A DNA stretch of 64,000 nt. It comes from Indiicoccus explosivorum. Its GTDB lineage: Bacteria; Bacillota; Bacilli; Bacillales_A; Planococcaceae. The translations under genes were made by a program, and so were the position numbers. The notes under the pieces were generated by a model. It ran no database searches, was not told where the DNA came from, and saw only the letters and a program-made list of their open reading frames with translations. The stretch lies in NCBI RefSeq assembly GCF_002167005.1, contig NZ_NHTN01000021.1, positions 1 through 64,000 of the forward strand. Direction: 5' to 3'. Shown one piece after another: positions 35,207-43,744 of this stretch. Each line of letters opens with the position of its first letter. Position 1 is the stretch's first letter.

Positions 35207-35459
35207 TTAAGATTGAACCCATTGTAATAGGACAACAATTCAGAAGTCAATAAAAAATTGAAAATATTTTAAAAACAATTTTTCGATGGTGCTTGGATCA
35301 GTCTTCCCTAATCATTTATGTTTCTTTCATGACTTCATTGGATGATGGCAAGTCTTGGTATATACACGCCGCCATTGGATATGGAAGCATTTAAAAACCG
35401 CAGCTTCCTTCGAAGGAAGACCGCGGCTGCGTCTGGATTCTATTCAATTTATCGGATTA

Positions 35460-35486
35460 CAGGAGTGCCTGGCACCGGTGGGGCGG
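35460..35486. repeat. REP-like element with GTGCCTGGCAC core, copy 2
   Basis: Identical over 27 bases to 25160-25186. It lies just beyond the 3' end of the DUF4181 gene. Confidence 0.7.
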
Positions 35487-35497
35487 TCCGGCCGCCT

Positions 35498-35926
35498 TCA
35501 CCAATATCGGATCTCCGGAAACAGCAGCCATGCGAGTGCCAAGAGGACACCCAGCGTGACACCGAACTCGGCGGCTTCATAAATGGCCTGAGTCCGACCC
35601 TCGCCGTGCTTCCATTCCAAGTATGCCTGCAAAACCGTTTGCATGGCGTAAAGCGGAATCAGCCCTAAAACGAACCACGGTATATACAGCCGAAGTGCCA
35701 AGGTGACGAGCAAGACGAGCAAAAACAGGCCCAGGTAGCCCATTCTCAGCCGGAAATCCCATTTCCGATGCGTTTCATTCACATAGTGCATTTTGAAAAC
35801 CCTCATTTTCCTGATGCCCAGCCATTTCCGCATGACGGCATTGAACAGCCAGATCAGCAGGAAACTGCCGGCAACGAACAGAAACAAGTCGAGCCAGATC
35901 TGTTCCGGCAGTGAATAATACGGCAT
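35498..35926 (-). CDS. DUF4181 family membrane protein
   Basis: 142 residues with four membrane segments. VMRKWLGIRKMRVFKMHYVN (about 31-50), then HRKWDFRLR and a third helix, is the DUF4181 pattern of Bacillales. Function unknown. AAGGAGGAG precedes the ATG. Confidence 0.75.
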   Translation of the reverse strand: MPYYSLPEQIWLDLFLFVAGSFLLIWLFNAVMRKWLGIRKMRVFKMHYVNETHRKWDFRLRMGYLGLFLLVLLVTLALRLYIPWFVLGLIPLYAMQTVLQAYLEWKHGEGRTQAIYEAAEFGVTLGVLLALAWLLFPEIRYW

Positions 35927-35997
35927 GCCCTCTCCTCCTTCCGCCCAAATGACATTTTGTCAGCCAATATTTTTCAAGCCGCACACCGCGCCAGCTT

Positions 35998-36675
35998 TCA
36001 ATAAGCCGAATTGATCGTCTCCACAAGCCCGCCTGGGTCCGTGTATTGAAAGCGCCCGATCTTCCCCTCTTCCGTCATGATGGCCTTTCCTTTCAACTGA
36101 TGGGTTGTAGAGTTGCCTTCTCCATCCGTAAAAACCACTTCGAATGAGAAGGAGTAATTGTTCGGCGCGTTCTCGTTCCCGCTCCGTTCGATCACAATGT
36201 TCTGCACAGTTGTCTGATGAGAAGACTCCGCACGCTGAAGCACGCTCATCATGCTCGCCGTCCTGATGAAATCGTCCATTTCGTCTTCAGTGAAGTAGGC
36301 GGCGAACGCGTCCTCATAGTACTCCATATACGCCTGATAAACATCCGACGCCAAGAACGCCTGGTACTCCTCCTCGGTCATGTCGGGAAATTGCGCGTCG
36401 TACACCGCTTCTTCAAGCCGGATGAATTCGTCGCGCGGCGAAGTGAAATCCGTCTCGATGACAGCGGAAATCGCTTCCTGCGCAGTCGCCTCCGACACCA
36501 CGACCGGTCCCGTCGCCTCGGAATCGGCGCCGGCCTCTCCGCTCTCCGTTCCCGTTTCCCCTTGTTCAGCCCCCACGTTGACAGTGGCCGGTTCCCCTGG
36601 CGCTGATCCGCTGCAGCCGCTCGCCATCCCGGCAAGCAGCAAAAGCCCTGCGATTGACAAAAATTGAGTCCTCAT
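35998..36675 (-). CDS. Lipoprotein of unknown function
   Basis: 225 residues. Signal peptide LSIAGLLLLAGMASGC with the lipobox ASGC near residue 21, then an acidic glycine-rich linker (about 25-60) and a globular part containing EEYQAFLASDVYQAYMEYY and a strand-rich end (YSFSFEVVFTDGEGN, KAIMTEEGKIGRFQY). No family recognised. AAAGGAGG precedes the ATG. Confidence 0.65.
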   Translation of the reverse strand: MRTQFLSIAGLLLLAGMASGCSGSAPGEPATVNVGAEQGETGTESGEAGADSEATGPVVVSEATAQEAISAVIETDFTSPRDEFIRLEEAVYDAQFPDMTEEEYQAFLASDVYQAYMEYYEDAFAAYFTEDEMDDFIRTASMMSVLQRAESSHQTTVQNIVIERSGNENAPNNYSFSFEVVFTDGEGNSTTHQLKGKAIMTEEGKIGRFQYTDPGGLVETINSAY

Positions 36676-36931
36676 ATTCAGCCTCCTTTATTTATTCCAA
36701 TAAAACCGGTCCCTCTCTTTCTCGCCGGTTTTTACCTAAACTCCCGCCAGCTTATCCTGTTATTTCCATTCACTCGTATAGTAGTTATACGCTTCATTGC
36801 CGGATGGGTTTCATTTTTCGTGTTTTATTGGGCATTCACAAAAAATAAAACCAGTTGGAACCCGGTTGTTGCTACCGCCTGTGAAACCTGCTACAATTCC
36901 TTACGAACGGTCGTCAGGCAAAGGAGGCACT

Positions 36932-37501
36932 ATGACTACGCAATCAATCAAAGACGCGGCGCTGATTTTATTTGCCGAACATGGCTACAATGGCACTTCG
37001 CTGTCGCACATCGCGGCGGAGACGGGCTTGAAAAAGCAGTCGCTCTACTCGCATTTCGCCAGCAAGGATGATCTGTTCCTGCAGGTGCTGGAGGAAACGT
37101 TCGCAGCCGAGCTGCGCGACCGAGAGCAATACGTGAATGACCGGTTCAGCGAGCCGCTTGACGAGTTCCTGCTCGGCGCACTGCGCGGGATGACCGGCCG
37201 GTTCGGGCATGACGCACGCATGAAGTTCTGGCTGCGGGTGTCGTTTTTCCCGCCCGCCCATTTGTACGACCAAGTGATGGAGTATGTATACCGGTACATC
37301 GATGGAGTGGACGCGCTGTACTTAAAGCGCTTCGAACAGGCGGCGGCGCTCGGGGAAGTCACGCGCCAGAATCCGGAGACCGCGACACTGGCGTTCTCCG
37401 CTCTGATCGATTCCATTTGTGTGGAGCTGGTGTATGGCGGTGAAGAGCGGACCGAGCGGAAGCTGCAAGCGGCTTGGGCGGTGTTCTGGGCCGGTTTGTA
37501 A
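36932..37501 (+). CDS. TetR/AcrR family regulator
   Basis: 189 residues from the ATG at 36932 (AAAGGAGG upstream). HTH: FAEHGYNGTSLSHIAAETGL, then KKQSLYSHFASKDDLF (about residues 14-49). The C-terminal ligand domain is undefined. A MATE efflux gene lies about 440 nt downstream on the same strand, beyond the tandem repeats, so drug-responsive control of that pump is likely but not shown. Confidence 0.85.
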   Translation: MTTQSIKDAALILFAEHGYNGTSLSHIAAETGLKKQSLYSHFASKDDLFLQVLEETFAAELRDREQYVNDRFSEPLDEFLLGALRGMTGRFGHDARMKFWLRVSFFPPAHLYDQVMEYVYRYIDGVDALYLKRFEQAAALGEVTRQNPETATLAFSALIDSICVELVYGGEERTERKLQAAWAVFWAGL

Positions 37502-37526
37502 GGGGGTTTGCCCGGGGTTAGCGGCG

Positions 37527-37862
37527 CTTATCTGGGTCTCGATGGCGTTTATCTGGGTCTTGCCACCGCTTATCTGGGTCTCGACACCCCTTATCCCGGG
37601 CTCGACACCCCTTATCTCGGGCTCGACACCGCTTATCCCGGTCTCGGCACCCTCTATCTCGGTCTCGGCACCGCTTATCCCGGTCTCGACGCCCCTTATC
37701 CCGGTGTCGATACCGCTTATCTCGGGCTCACCACCGCTTATCTCGGGCTCACCACCCCTTATCTCGGGCTCAACACCGCTTATCTGGGTCTCGATGGCGT
37801 TTATCCCGGTCTCGACGACCCTTATCCCGGTCTCGACACCGCTTATTCCGTTGTCGACACTT
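37527..37862. repeat. Sixteen tandem 21-bp repeats
   Basis: Consensus CTTATC-Y-SGGKCTCGACACCG in register every 21 bases, sixteen units, each differing at one to six positions. All copies lack stop codons in some frames, which creates long false ORFs. In the plus frame the units would encode YLGLDTA heptads and on the minus strand DKRCRDR heptads, but no frame has a good RBS. It lies between the TetR gene and the MATE gene. No spacers are present, so it is not a CRISPR array. Confidence 0.9.
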
Positions 37863-37943
37863 CACCTCGTCCCCGCCCCCCCAACTCCCCGCTCCGTCGC
37901 CCTGACAACAAACGAAACACTGCAGCAACCTGGAGGGAAATAA

Positions 37944-39329
37944 ATGCATCACGCAGATACGAAAAAAGAAAAAATCAACTTGTTTCTCTCTGTCCTCTGG
38001 CCGATCATGGTGACGCAGCTCAGCCTGTACGCGATGAACCTGATCGATACGATGATGTCAGGACGGGTCGGCACGGAAGACCTGGCCGGTGTCGCCATCG
38101 GCTCGAGCCTCTGGATGCCGGTCTTCACCGGCGTCAACGGCGTGCTGCTCGCGGTGACGGCGATCGTCGCCCAGCTGTCGGGCAGCGATCAGAAAAGCAG
38201 GATTGCCGCTTTCGTCACACAGTCGCTGTATTTGGCGGTCATTCTCGCGCTGCTCGTCATTGCGGCGGGCAGCTTCCTGCTCGAGCCCATTCTGACGTTC
38301 ATGGATCTGGAGCCGGAAGTGCAGTACATTTCCTTTCATTACTTGATCGGGCTGTCGATCGGCATCGTCCCGCTGTTTCTTGCGAACGTGCTCCGGAACT
38401 TTTTCGACGGACAGGGTTACACGACGATCACGATGTACATCACGGTGCTTGCGGTGCCGTTCAATGCCCTCCTGAACTACGGGTTGATTTTCGGCAACTT
38501 CGGGCTGCCGGCACTCGGCGGCATCGGCGCGGGCTATGCGACCGCCTTCACATATTGGATCATGCTCGCCTTCAGCATCTGGATGACGTTCCGCTTGCCG
38601 AAAGTGCGGAATTACCGGCTGTTCCGCATGTGGCCGGCCCCTTCCCTCAAGGCGTGGAAAGAAGAGCTCGTCATCGGCATTCCGATCGGGCTGTCCATCT
38701 TTTTCGAATCGAGCATCTTCTCGGTCGTGACGCTGCTCGTCGGCATCCTGTTCTCGACGGTCACTATCGCCGCAAACCAGATCGCCCTCAGCTTCACATC
38801 GCTCATCTTCATGATCCCGCTCAGCATTTCGATGGCGCTGACGATCGTCGTCGGCTATTCCGTCGGGGGCGGCCGGCTGCAGAACGCCAAAGAATACGGC
38901 AAGATGGGCGTCCTCGGCGGCATCGGCTTTCTGGCAATCAATGCGGTCTTCCTGATCTTCTTCCGGGAATCGATCGCGCAGTTCTACACTGAAGATCCGC
39001 TCGTCATCGAACTGGCGGGCCAGTTCTTCATCATCGCGATCCTGTATCAGCTGTCGGATGCGGCGCAGGCCGGGCTCCAAGGCGTGCTGCGCGGCTATAA
39101 GGACGTGCAGATCCCGTTTGTGATCGCCCTCGTGTCGTACTGGGTCATCGGCATCCCGTCCGGCTACACGCTGGCGGCGTATACGGACCTCGGCCCGTTC
39201 GGCCTCTGGATCGGCATCTCGCTCGGACTGACGGCGGCCGCCGTCGGGTTCTTCACCCGGCTCCGCATCGTCCAGCGGCGGCTGGACCGGTCGCCGGATA
39301 TGCAGGCGGCACTTTCCGAACCGCAATAA
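37944..39329 (+). CDS. MATE family efflux transporter
   Basis: 461 residues with 12 membrane segments in two homologous halves. MATE marks: LSVLWPIMVTQLSLYAMNLI, then DTMMSGRVGTEDLAGVAIGS (about 13-53) and the second-half PLSISMALTIVVGYSVGGGR (about 293-312). It exports cationic drugs or toxic metabolites in exchange for Na+ or H+. GGAGGG is 7 nt before the ATG. It is followed by a strong terminator. Confidence 0.9.
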   Translation: MHHADTKKEKINLFLSVLWPIMVTQLSLYAMNLIDTMMSGRVGTEDLAGVAIGSSLWMPVFTGVNGVLLAVTAIVAQLSGSDQKSRIAAFVTQSLYLAVILALLVIAAGSFLLEPILTFMDLEPEVQYISFHYLIGLSIGIVPLFLANVLRNFFDGQGYTTITMYITVLAVPFNALLNYGLIFGNFGLPALGGIGAGYATAFTYWIMLAFSIWMTFRLPKVRNYRLFRMWPAPSLKAWKEELVIGIPIGLSIFFESSIFSVVTLLVGILFSTVTIAANQIALSFTSLIFMIPLSISMALTIVVGYSVGGGRLQNAKEYGKMGVLGGIGFLAINAVFLIFFRESIAQFYTEDPLVIELAGQFFIIAILYQLSDAAQAGLQGVLRGYKDVQIPFVIALVSYWVIGIPSGYTLAAYTDLGPFGLWIGISLGLTAAAVGFFTRLRIVQRRLDRSPDMQAALSEPQ

Positions 39330-39357
39330 AAAAAGCGTCCCGGTCGGGGCGCTTTTT
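39328..39357. terminator. Bidirectional terminator after the MATE gene
   Basis: AAAAAGCGTCCC and GGGGCGCTTTTT pair around GGTC. It separates the MATE gene from the convergent small membrane protein gene. Confidence 0.85.
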
Positions 39358-39372
39358 CCGTTTTGTCCGATT

Positions 39373-39654
39373 TTATTCCAGCAAAAGCAGCGCGATGAGC
39401 GCCACGATGAAATGCGGGACGGCGAACAGGAGCGCGTTTCTCATTTTCGTCAGCTGTTCCCGCTGCTCCCGCCTTTTCTCGGAGCTCGTGGTTTTCGCCG
39501 AGCTGTCCCTTCTGCCCATGACCACCGCTTCCCGCAGCACGGCCAGGATGGCGATGGCGCCGGCGATCATCCACGCGAGGCTCCAGTTGTCCGCAAGATA
39601 AGCGATGAGCAGGACCGCGAGTGCCGTCGCTGAACCGATCAGAAAAGATTTCAT
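39373..39654 (-). CDS. Small membrane protein (DUF5316-like)
   Basis: 93 residues: two membrane helices at the start (IGSATALAVLLIAYLA, then WMIAGAIAILAVLREAV), a charged loop (RRDSSAKTTSSEKRREQ) and a C-terminal helix. This layout resembles DUF5316 proteins of Bacillales. Function unknown. GGAGG lies 7 nt before the ATG. Confidence 0.55.
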   Translation of the reverse strand: MKSFLIGSATALAVLLIAYLADNWSLAWMIAGAIAILAVLREAVVMGRRDSSAKTTSSEKRREQREQLTKMRNALLFAVPHFIVALIALLLLE

Positions 39655-39743
39655 GCTTGTTCCTCCATCTTGTGAAATTCATCACGTCCATGATACTGCA
39701 CTTGCCGCGTGTTGGGAAGCGGACCGCCAGCGGTTCTCCTGTT

Positions 39744-40724
39744 TTATTGCATCGCGGAAACGATCTGTCCGAGCGCCCGGTGGCCTTCGGGGATCGGATA
39801 GAGCGGAAAGCAGTGCGTCATTTTCGGATACTCGTGGTACCCGACCTCCGCGCCGTGCGCTTCCAGTTTCCTTTTGAGTTTCCGGGCATCCGGGAACAGG
39901 ATGTCGTGCGTGCCGGCGAACAGCGTCACCGGCGCGAGCCCTTCCAGATCGCCGTTGATCGGGCTGACCGGCGGCTTTCCAGGGTCGCCGGAACCCGCCC
40001 ACAATTTCCCGAGCTCCTTCATCCCGTGCCGGGAAAGGAGCGGGTCGCGGTCCTCATAGTCGGCGATCGCCGGGTTGTCCATCGTCGCGTCCGTCCACGG
40101 CGAGATGAGGATGAGCCGGCCCGGCTGCGGCAGCCCTTCTTTTTTGAGCAATTGGGCCAACGCCAGTGCGAATCCGCCACCGGATGATTCGCCCAATAGC
40201 ACAATGTCTTCCGGCGCCGTCTCGGCCAGCAGCTCCTTGTAGACAGCCAGGACTTTCGGAAACGCCTCCTCATAGGAATGTTGCGGCGTTTTCGGATAGA
40301 TCGGCATGATGACGTCCCGCCCGCTCCGCTTTGCGAGCCGGTCGAGGAACTGCCAGTGCCGCTTGTGCGGCTGCAGGATATACCCGCCGCCGTGCAGGTG
40401 GAAAATCCGTTTCCCGCCGGATTCCCGTCCTTCCGGGGACAGCCGGTACACCGCCATTCCTTCTTTCTCCGTCCGGTCGACCGTATGGCGGATCTTCGCG
40501 GATTTCGGGATGCTGTACGGCTTCTCCCCTTCTTTTTTCTTTACTTCAATAAATTCATCGAACTTCGCCGGGTCGGACAGCACCATCTTCACACCGGTCA
40601 GCCGCATGACGAGTTTCACCAGCTTCGCCGCCGCGCTCTCATCACCGGTCTGCCTCCGGTACGCAAAATAGCCGCCGGCCGCCGCGAGGGACCCCGCCAG
40701 CGCTGCGCCCGTCCGTCTGTTCAT
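39744..40724 (-). CDS. Alpha/beta hydrolase (HSL-type esterase)
   Basis: 326 residues. Oxyanion motif FHLHGGGY (about 109-116), nucleophile elbow LGESSGGGFAL (Ser near 178), acid residue in GTHDILFPD (about 272) and catalytic His in MTHCFPLYP (about 302): the hormone-sensitive-lipase type of carboxylesterase. The N-terminal glycine/alanine-rich stretch is a possible membrane anchor. The GGAGGGG upstream lies 20 nt before the ATG but 8 nt before an in-frame ATT, an odd spacing that could mean a rare start codon. Confidence 0.8.
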   Translation of the reverse strand: MNRRTGAALAGSLAAAGGYFAYRRQTGDESAAAKLVKLVMRLTGVKMVLSDPAKFDEFIEVKKKEGEKPYSIPKSAKIRHTVDRTEKEGMAVYRLSPEGRESGGKRIFHLHGGGYILQPHKRHWQFLDRLAKRSGRDVIMPIYPKTPQHSYEEAFPKVLAVYKELLAETAPEDIVLLGESSGGGFALALAQLLKKEGLPQPGRLILISPWTDATMDNPAIADYEDRDPLLSRHGMKELGKLWAGSGDPGKPPVSPINGDLEGLAPVTLFAGTHDILFPDARKLKRKLEAHGAEVGYHEYPKMTHCFPLYPIPEGHRALGQIVSAMQ

Positions 40725-40938
40725 CAGCTGTTGAATGATAGTGACCCCTCCAGTCAGTTATAATTTTGTTCAATAAAACCGGCTATGCCGGTCATCCCTG
40801 TTTCCTCCCCTTTTCCCGGGCGGAACGGGTTGTAAGCATACAAAACAAGCGCCGCCCGAAAATGCACCGGCCGTCCCAAAAAGAACCGGGACGGCCGGTG
40901 CATGCTGAAACGGGCGGATACTTCTCCAGATGCCCAGC

Positions 40939-41430
40939 TCACTTATTGAAATCGACCGTCTCGTTCATATCCGAATCATCGCCCATCCGCTCATCGCTCG
41001 TCAGCTTCTTGGCGAAATTCTTCACGGCCTTCAGCTTATTGCCGGACTCCCAGTACTCGGCAGTCTCCGCCGTCACCTTGATCAGCACCACATTCGGGTC
41101 ATCATACGACGTCTCGAGCAGCTTATCGAACACCGGATTCCAATACTCCTTCTTCCGCTCCAAGTCCTCGACGAACTCCGCCGTCCCGCTGATGGACACA
41201 TACGACTTCCCGACATACGCCACATTCACATTCGGATTCTTTTGGATCTCATCGTACTTGACCGTATCCTTCAGCGTCAAAAACCACAGCGTCCCGTCGA
41301 ACTCCTTCTCCTGCGTCTGCAGCGGGCGCGAGACGAGCTTGCCTTCCGACACCGTCGTCAGCATCGCCACATCCACATCCTTGATCAGCTCATATACCGT
41401 CCTCACAGCCTCTTCATGCGCATTTGCCAT
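40939..41430 (-). CDS. General stress protein, pyridoxamine 5'-phosphate oxidase fold
   Basis: 163 residues from the ATG at 41430 (AAGGAGG upstream). MLTTVSEGKLVSRPLQTQ (about 23-40), LWFLTLKDTVKYDEI, then NPNVNVAYVGKSYVSISG (about 66-83) are the flavin-binding split-barrel pattern of the YdaG/Gsp26 family. Likely binds FMN or F420-like cofactors; the reaction is unknown. Confidence 0.8.
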   Translation of the reverse strand: MANAHEEAVRTVYELIKDVDVAMLTTVSEGKLVSRPLQTQEKEFDGTLWFLTLKDTVKYDEIQKNPNVNVAYVGKSYVSISGTAEFVEDLERKKEYWNPVFDKLLETSYDDPNVVLIKVTAETAEYWESGNKLKAVKNFAKKLTSDERMGDDSDMNETVDFNK

Positions 41431-41459
41431 AACCTTCGTCCTCCTTATCATTTCCTTGC

Positions 41460-41472
41460 GGTGCCAGGCACC
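41460..41472. repeat. REP-like core GGTGCCAGGCACC, copy 3
   Basis: A near-perfect palindrome matching the core of the 27-bp repeats at 25160 and 35460, inverted and with diverged flanks. Between two divergent genes. Confidence 0.55.
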
Positions 41473-41604
41473 GAGATTTTTGCCCCGGCGGGACATTTTC
41501 TGCCCGCCGCAGCATGTTTTCCATCGTCCGTTTCCGGGCATACATTAACTAATATACCCGCGAGTCAGTTTCGGAAACTCGCGGAAGAAAGGCAGGTCAA
41601 AAAT

Positions 41605-42354
41605 ATGAGTAAAGTTGCAGTCATCACAGGCGCCGGGAGCGGCCTCGGGCAGTCGACCGCCCTCCGCCTCGCGCAGGAAGGTGTCCGGATCGCAGTCGTC
41701 GATGTGAATGAAAAAGGCGGCAATGAAACGGTGGAAAAAGTGAAGGAAATCGGACCGGACGCACTGTTCATCCAGGCGGATGTATCGAAGGCGGAAGAGG
41801 TGAAGAAGTACGTCGATCAGACGGTGGAGCATTTCGGCACCATCGACTATTTCTTCAACAATGCCGGCATTTCCGGGAGCGGAAAGTACTTCCTGGAAAC
41901 TGAAATCGACGAAATCGATAAAATCGTCGGCATCAACCTCATGGGCGCGCTGTACGGCGTGCGCTATGTGGCGGAAGTCATGCTGAAAAATGGCGGCGGC
42001 TCGATCGTCAATACGGCTTCGAGCGCGGGTGTCATCGGCCAGGACTCGGTCGTGACGTATTCCGCCACGAAGCACGGGATCGTCGGACTGACAAAAAGCA
42101 TGGTCGCGGAATATGCGAAAGAAGGACTCCGTGTCAACGCCATCGCCCCGGGACCGACGGAGACGCCGATGGTGAAGGCGTTCTACGAAGCGAACCCGGA
42201 AATGAAAGAGAACGCGACGGCCGGCATTCCGCAACGGCGGCTCGGGACGGCGGAGGAAGTCGCGGAACTCGTGACGTTCCTGCTGACGTCGAAAGCCGAG
42301 TATATCAACGGTGAAGTGATCCGGATCGACGGCGGGTTCACGAATACGAAATAA
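41605..42354 (+). CDS. Short-chain dehydrogenase/reductase
   Basis: 249 residues from the ATG at 41605; a longer open frame upstream has no start signal. Classical SDR: AVITGAGSGLGQSTALRLA (cofactor loop, 5-23), NNAGISG (about 86), catalytic Ser in NTASSAGVIG (about 138), YSATKHG (Tyr-x3-Lys, about 152-156). An Asp after strand 2 (VVDVNEKGG) favours NAD(H). Substrate unknown. Confidence 0.87.
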   Translation: MSKVAVITGAGSGLGQSTALRLAQEGVRIAVVDVNEKGGNETVEKVKEIGPDALFIQADVSKAEEVKKYVDQTVEHFGTIDYFFNNAGISGSGKYFLETEIDEIDKIVGINLMGALYGVRYVAEVMLKNGGGSIVNTASSAGVIGQDSVVTYSATKHGIVGLTKSMVAEYAKEGLRVNAIAPGPTETPMVKAFYEANPEMKENATAGIPQRRLGTAEEVAELVTFLLTSKAEYINGEVIRIDGGFTNTK

Positions 42355-42612
42355 GCCAGTTCACTCGAGCAGGAGGGGCGCTTAACCTCCGGCCTCTCCC
42401 ATGACTGTATGGACCCTTAAGTACATGCCGATTCGATGCAGGCGAGCGCCCCACTGAATCATAACGAAACACAGACTTCGAGCCCCGGAACTCTGCTGAG
42501 AGCTTCCGGGGCTCAATGACGTACAGGGGTTTTAAAAAATCCGCAGCAGTCCGTCCGTGAGTTCTCCTCCACAGACCTTTTTTGCGGAACACCTATGCCA
42601 AGCCCTTAATAG

Positions 42613-42640
42613 AAAAAAGCAGGCCGAAGCCTGCTTTTTC
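42613..42640. terminator. Terminator of the peptidase operon
   Basis: AAAAAGCAGGC and GCCTGCTTTTT form an 11-bp stem with loop CGAA. It follows the M42 peptidase stop on the minus strand. Confidence 0.85.
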
Positions 42641-42642
42641 GT

Positions 42643-43722
42643 CTACGTATCCAAAAAGGTTTTATTTTTCAACTCCGCTGAATGACAAATAAATTCTTTC
42701 GCCAGCTTCAGACTGTTGTCCAAATCATCCAGATCCACGATTTCAATCGGCGAATGCGTATATCGGGAAGGGATGGAAATGACGCCGGACGGCACACCGG
42801 AAGCGGACATATGAATAGCGCCGGCATCCGTGCCGATCCCCATAAAGATTTCAGGCTGATAAGGGATATTCTGCTGAATGGCCACCTTTTCCAGAAGCTG
42901 CACGACAAGCGGATGAGCAATCAGTGACTTATCCGCAATTTTCACGCACGGGCCAGCACCGAGAGACCGGGTACCGGTCATAAGAACATCGTACGTGTCG
43001 CTTGTGGGTGTAGTGTCAATGGCCAGCGCGAAATCCGGACGGATATCGGAAGACAGGACCGAAGCTCCCCGTAGTCCGACTTCCTCCTGTACCGTAAAGG
43101 CGAAATATATATCCCCGTGCCGGCACTCAGACTGCTCTTTCAAACGGTTGAGGAGCTGAATGAGAAGTGCAGATCCTGCCCGGTCATCCAGCCCCTTACC
43201 GGCGACTCGGCCGCGCTTGCCCCCTCCGAGCAGTTTAAGTTCGCTGCCATAGCTCGCGGGCTGTCCGATTGCCACGCCCATTCCTTTCACTTCTTCTTCC
43301 GAACTGGCTCCGATGTCGATATAGAGGTCACGGTGGGAAGCGATCCTCTTCGGATCATCCCACTTTACATAGTGAGCCGAGATTGTACCGATGACACCTT
43401 CTACATAACCCTTCGATCCTTTGATTTTGACGGGCTGTGCCAAGAGAATCCGATTATCGAAACCGCCCACCAGTTCGAAGCGGAGGGTGCCGTTCGGTTC
43501 GATTTTTTTAATAATAAACCCGATTTCATCCGAGTGGGCTGCCAGCAGGATCGAAGGCATTGATTCGTCAGTCGCATCCAGCTTAGCAATCAGATTGCCC
43601 AGTCCATCCACTTCCGTTTTATCCGCTTTTTCTTTCACTTCATTTAAGATAAAACGCTGGACGTCCTGTTCAAACCCGCTGGGTCCTACCAGCCCGCATA
43701 CTTCTTTCAACAGTGAAAACAT
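42643..43722 (-). CDS. M42 family metallo-aminopeptidase
   Basis: 359 residues from the ATG at 43722 (GAGGTG upstream; a GTG three codons earlier overlaps that RBS). Dinuclear metal site: LLAAHSDEIGF (His-x-Asp, about 63), GKGLDDRAGSALLIQLL (bridging Asp, about 177), catalytic VQEEVGLRGA (Glu-Glu, about 211), ALAIDTTPTSDT (about 233), and the C-terminal RYTHSPIEI His (about 322). It removes N-terminal residues from peptides in the cytosol. It is 22 nt after a peptide-binding lipoprotein gene, so import and breakdown are co-expressed. Confidence 0.88.
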   Translation of the reverse strand: MFSLLKEVCGLVGPSGFEQDVQRFILNEVKEKADKTEVDGLGNLIAKLDATDESMPSILLAAHSDEIGFIIKKIEPNGTLRFELVGGFDNRILLAQPVKIKGSKGYVEGVIGTISAHYVKWDDPKRIASHRDLYIDIGASSEEEVKGMGVAIGQPASYGSELKLLGGGKRGRVAGKGLDDRAGSALLIQLLNRLKEQSECRHGDIYFAFTVQEEVGLRGASVLSSDIRPDFALAIDTTPTSDTYDVLMTGTRSLGAGPCVKIADKSLIAHPLVVQLLEKVAIQQNIPYQPEIFMGIGTDAGAIHMSASGVPSGVISIPSRYTHSPIEIVDLDDLDNSLKLAKEFICHSAELKNKTFLDT

Positions 43723-43744
43723 CCGTGTCACCTCGCGCCCTCAT

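Noticed and set aside
37527-37862. CRISPR array
   Set aside because: Units are directly adjacent with no spacers, diverge from one another, and no cas gene is present.
37508-38992. A 494-codon open frame running from the tandem repeats into the MATE gene
   Set aside because: Its openness comes from the 21-bp periodicity and then from a GC-rich shadow of the MATE gene in another frame. It has no usable RBS and its second half is low-complexity Arg/His-rich.
38058-39326. A 422-codon antisense frame over the MATE gene
   Set aside because: Arg/Asp/Glu-rich composition typical of the antisense of a membrane-protein gene; the sense strand has clear MATE motifs.
40930-41604. N-terminal extension of the SDR frame
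   Set aside because: It covers the antisense of the stress-protein gene; the SDR cofactor loop begins directly after the ATG at 41605.
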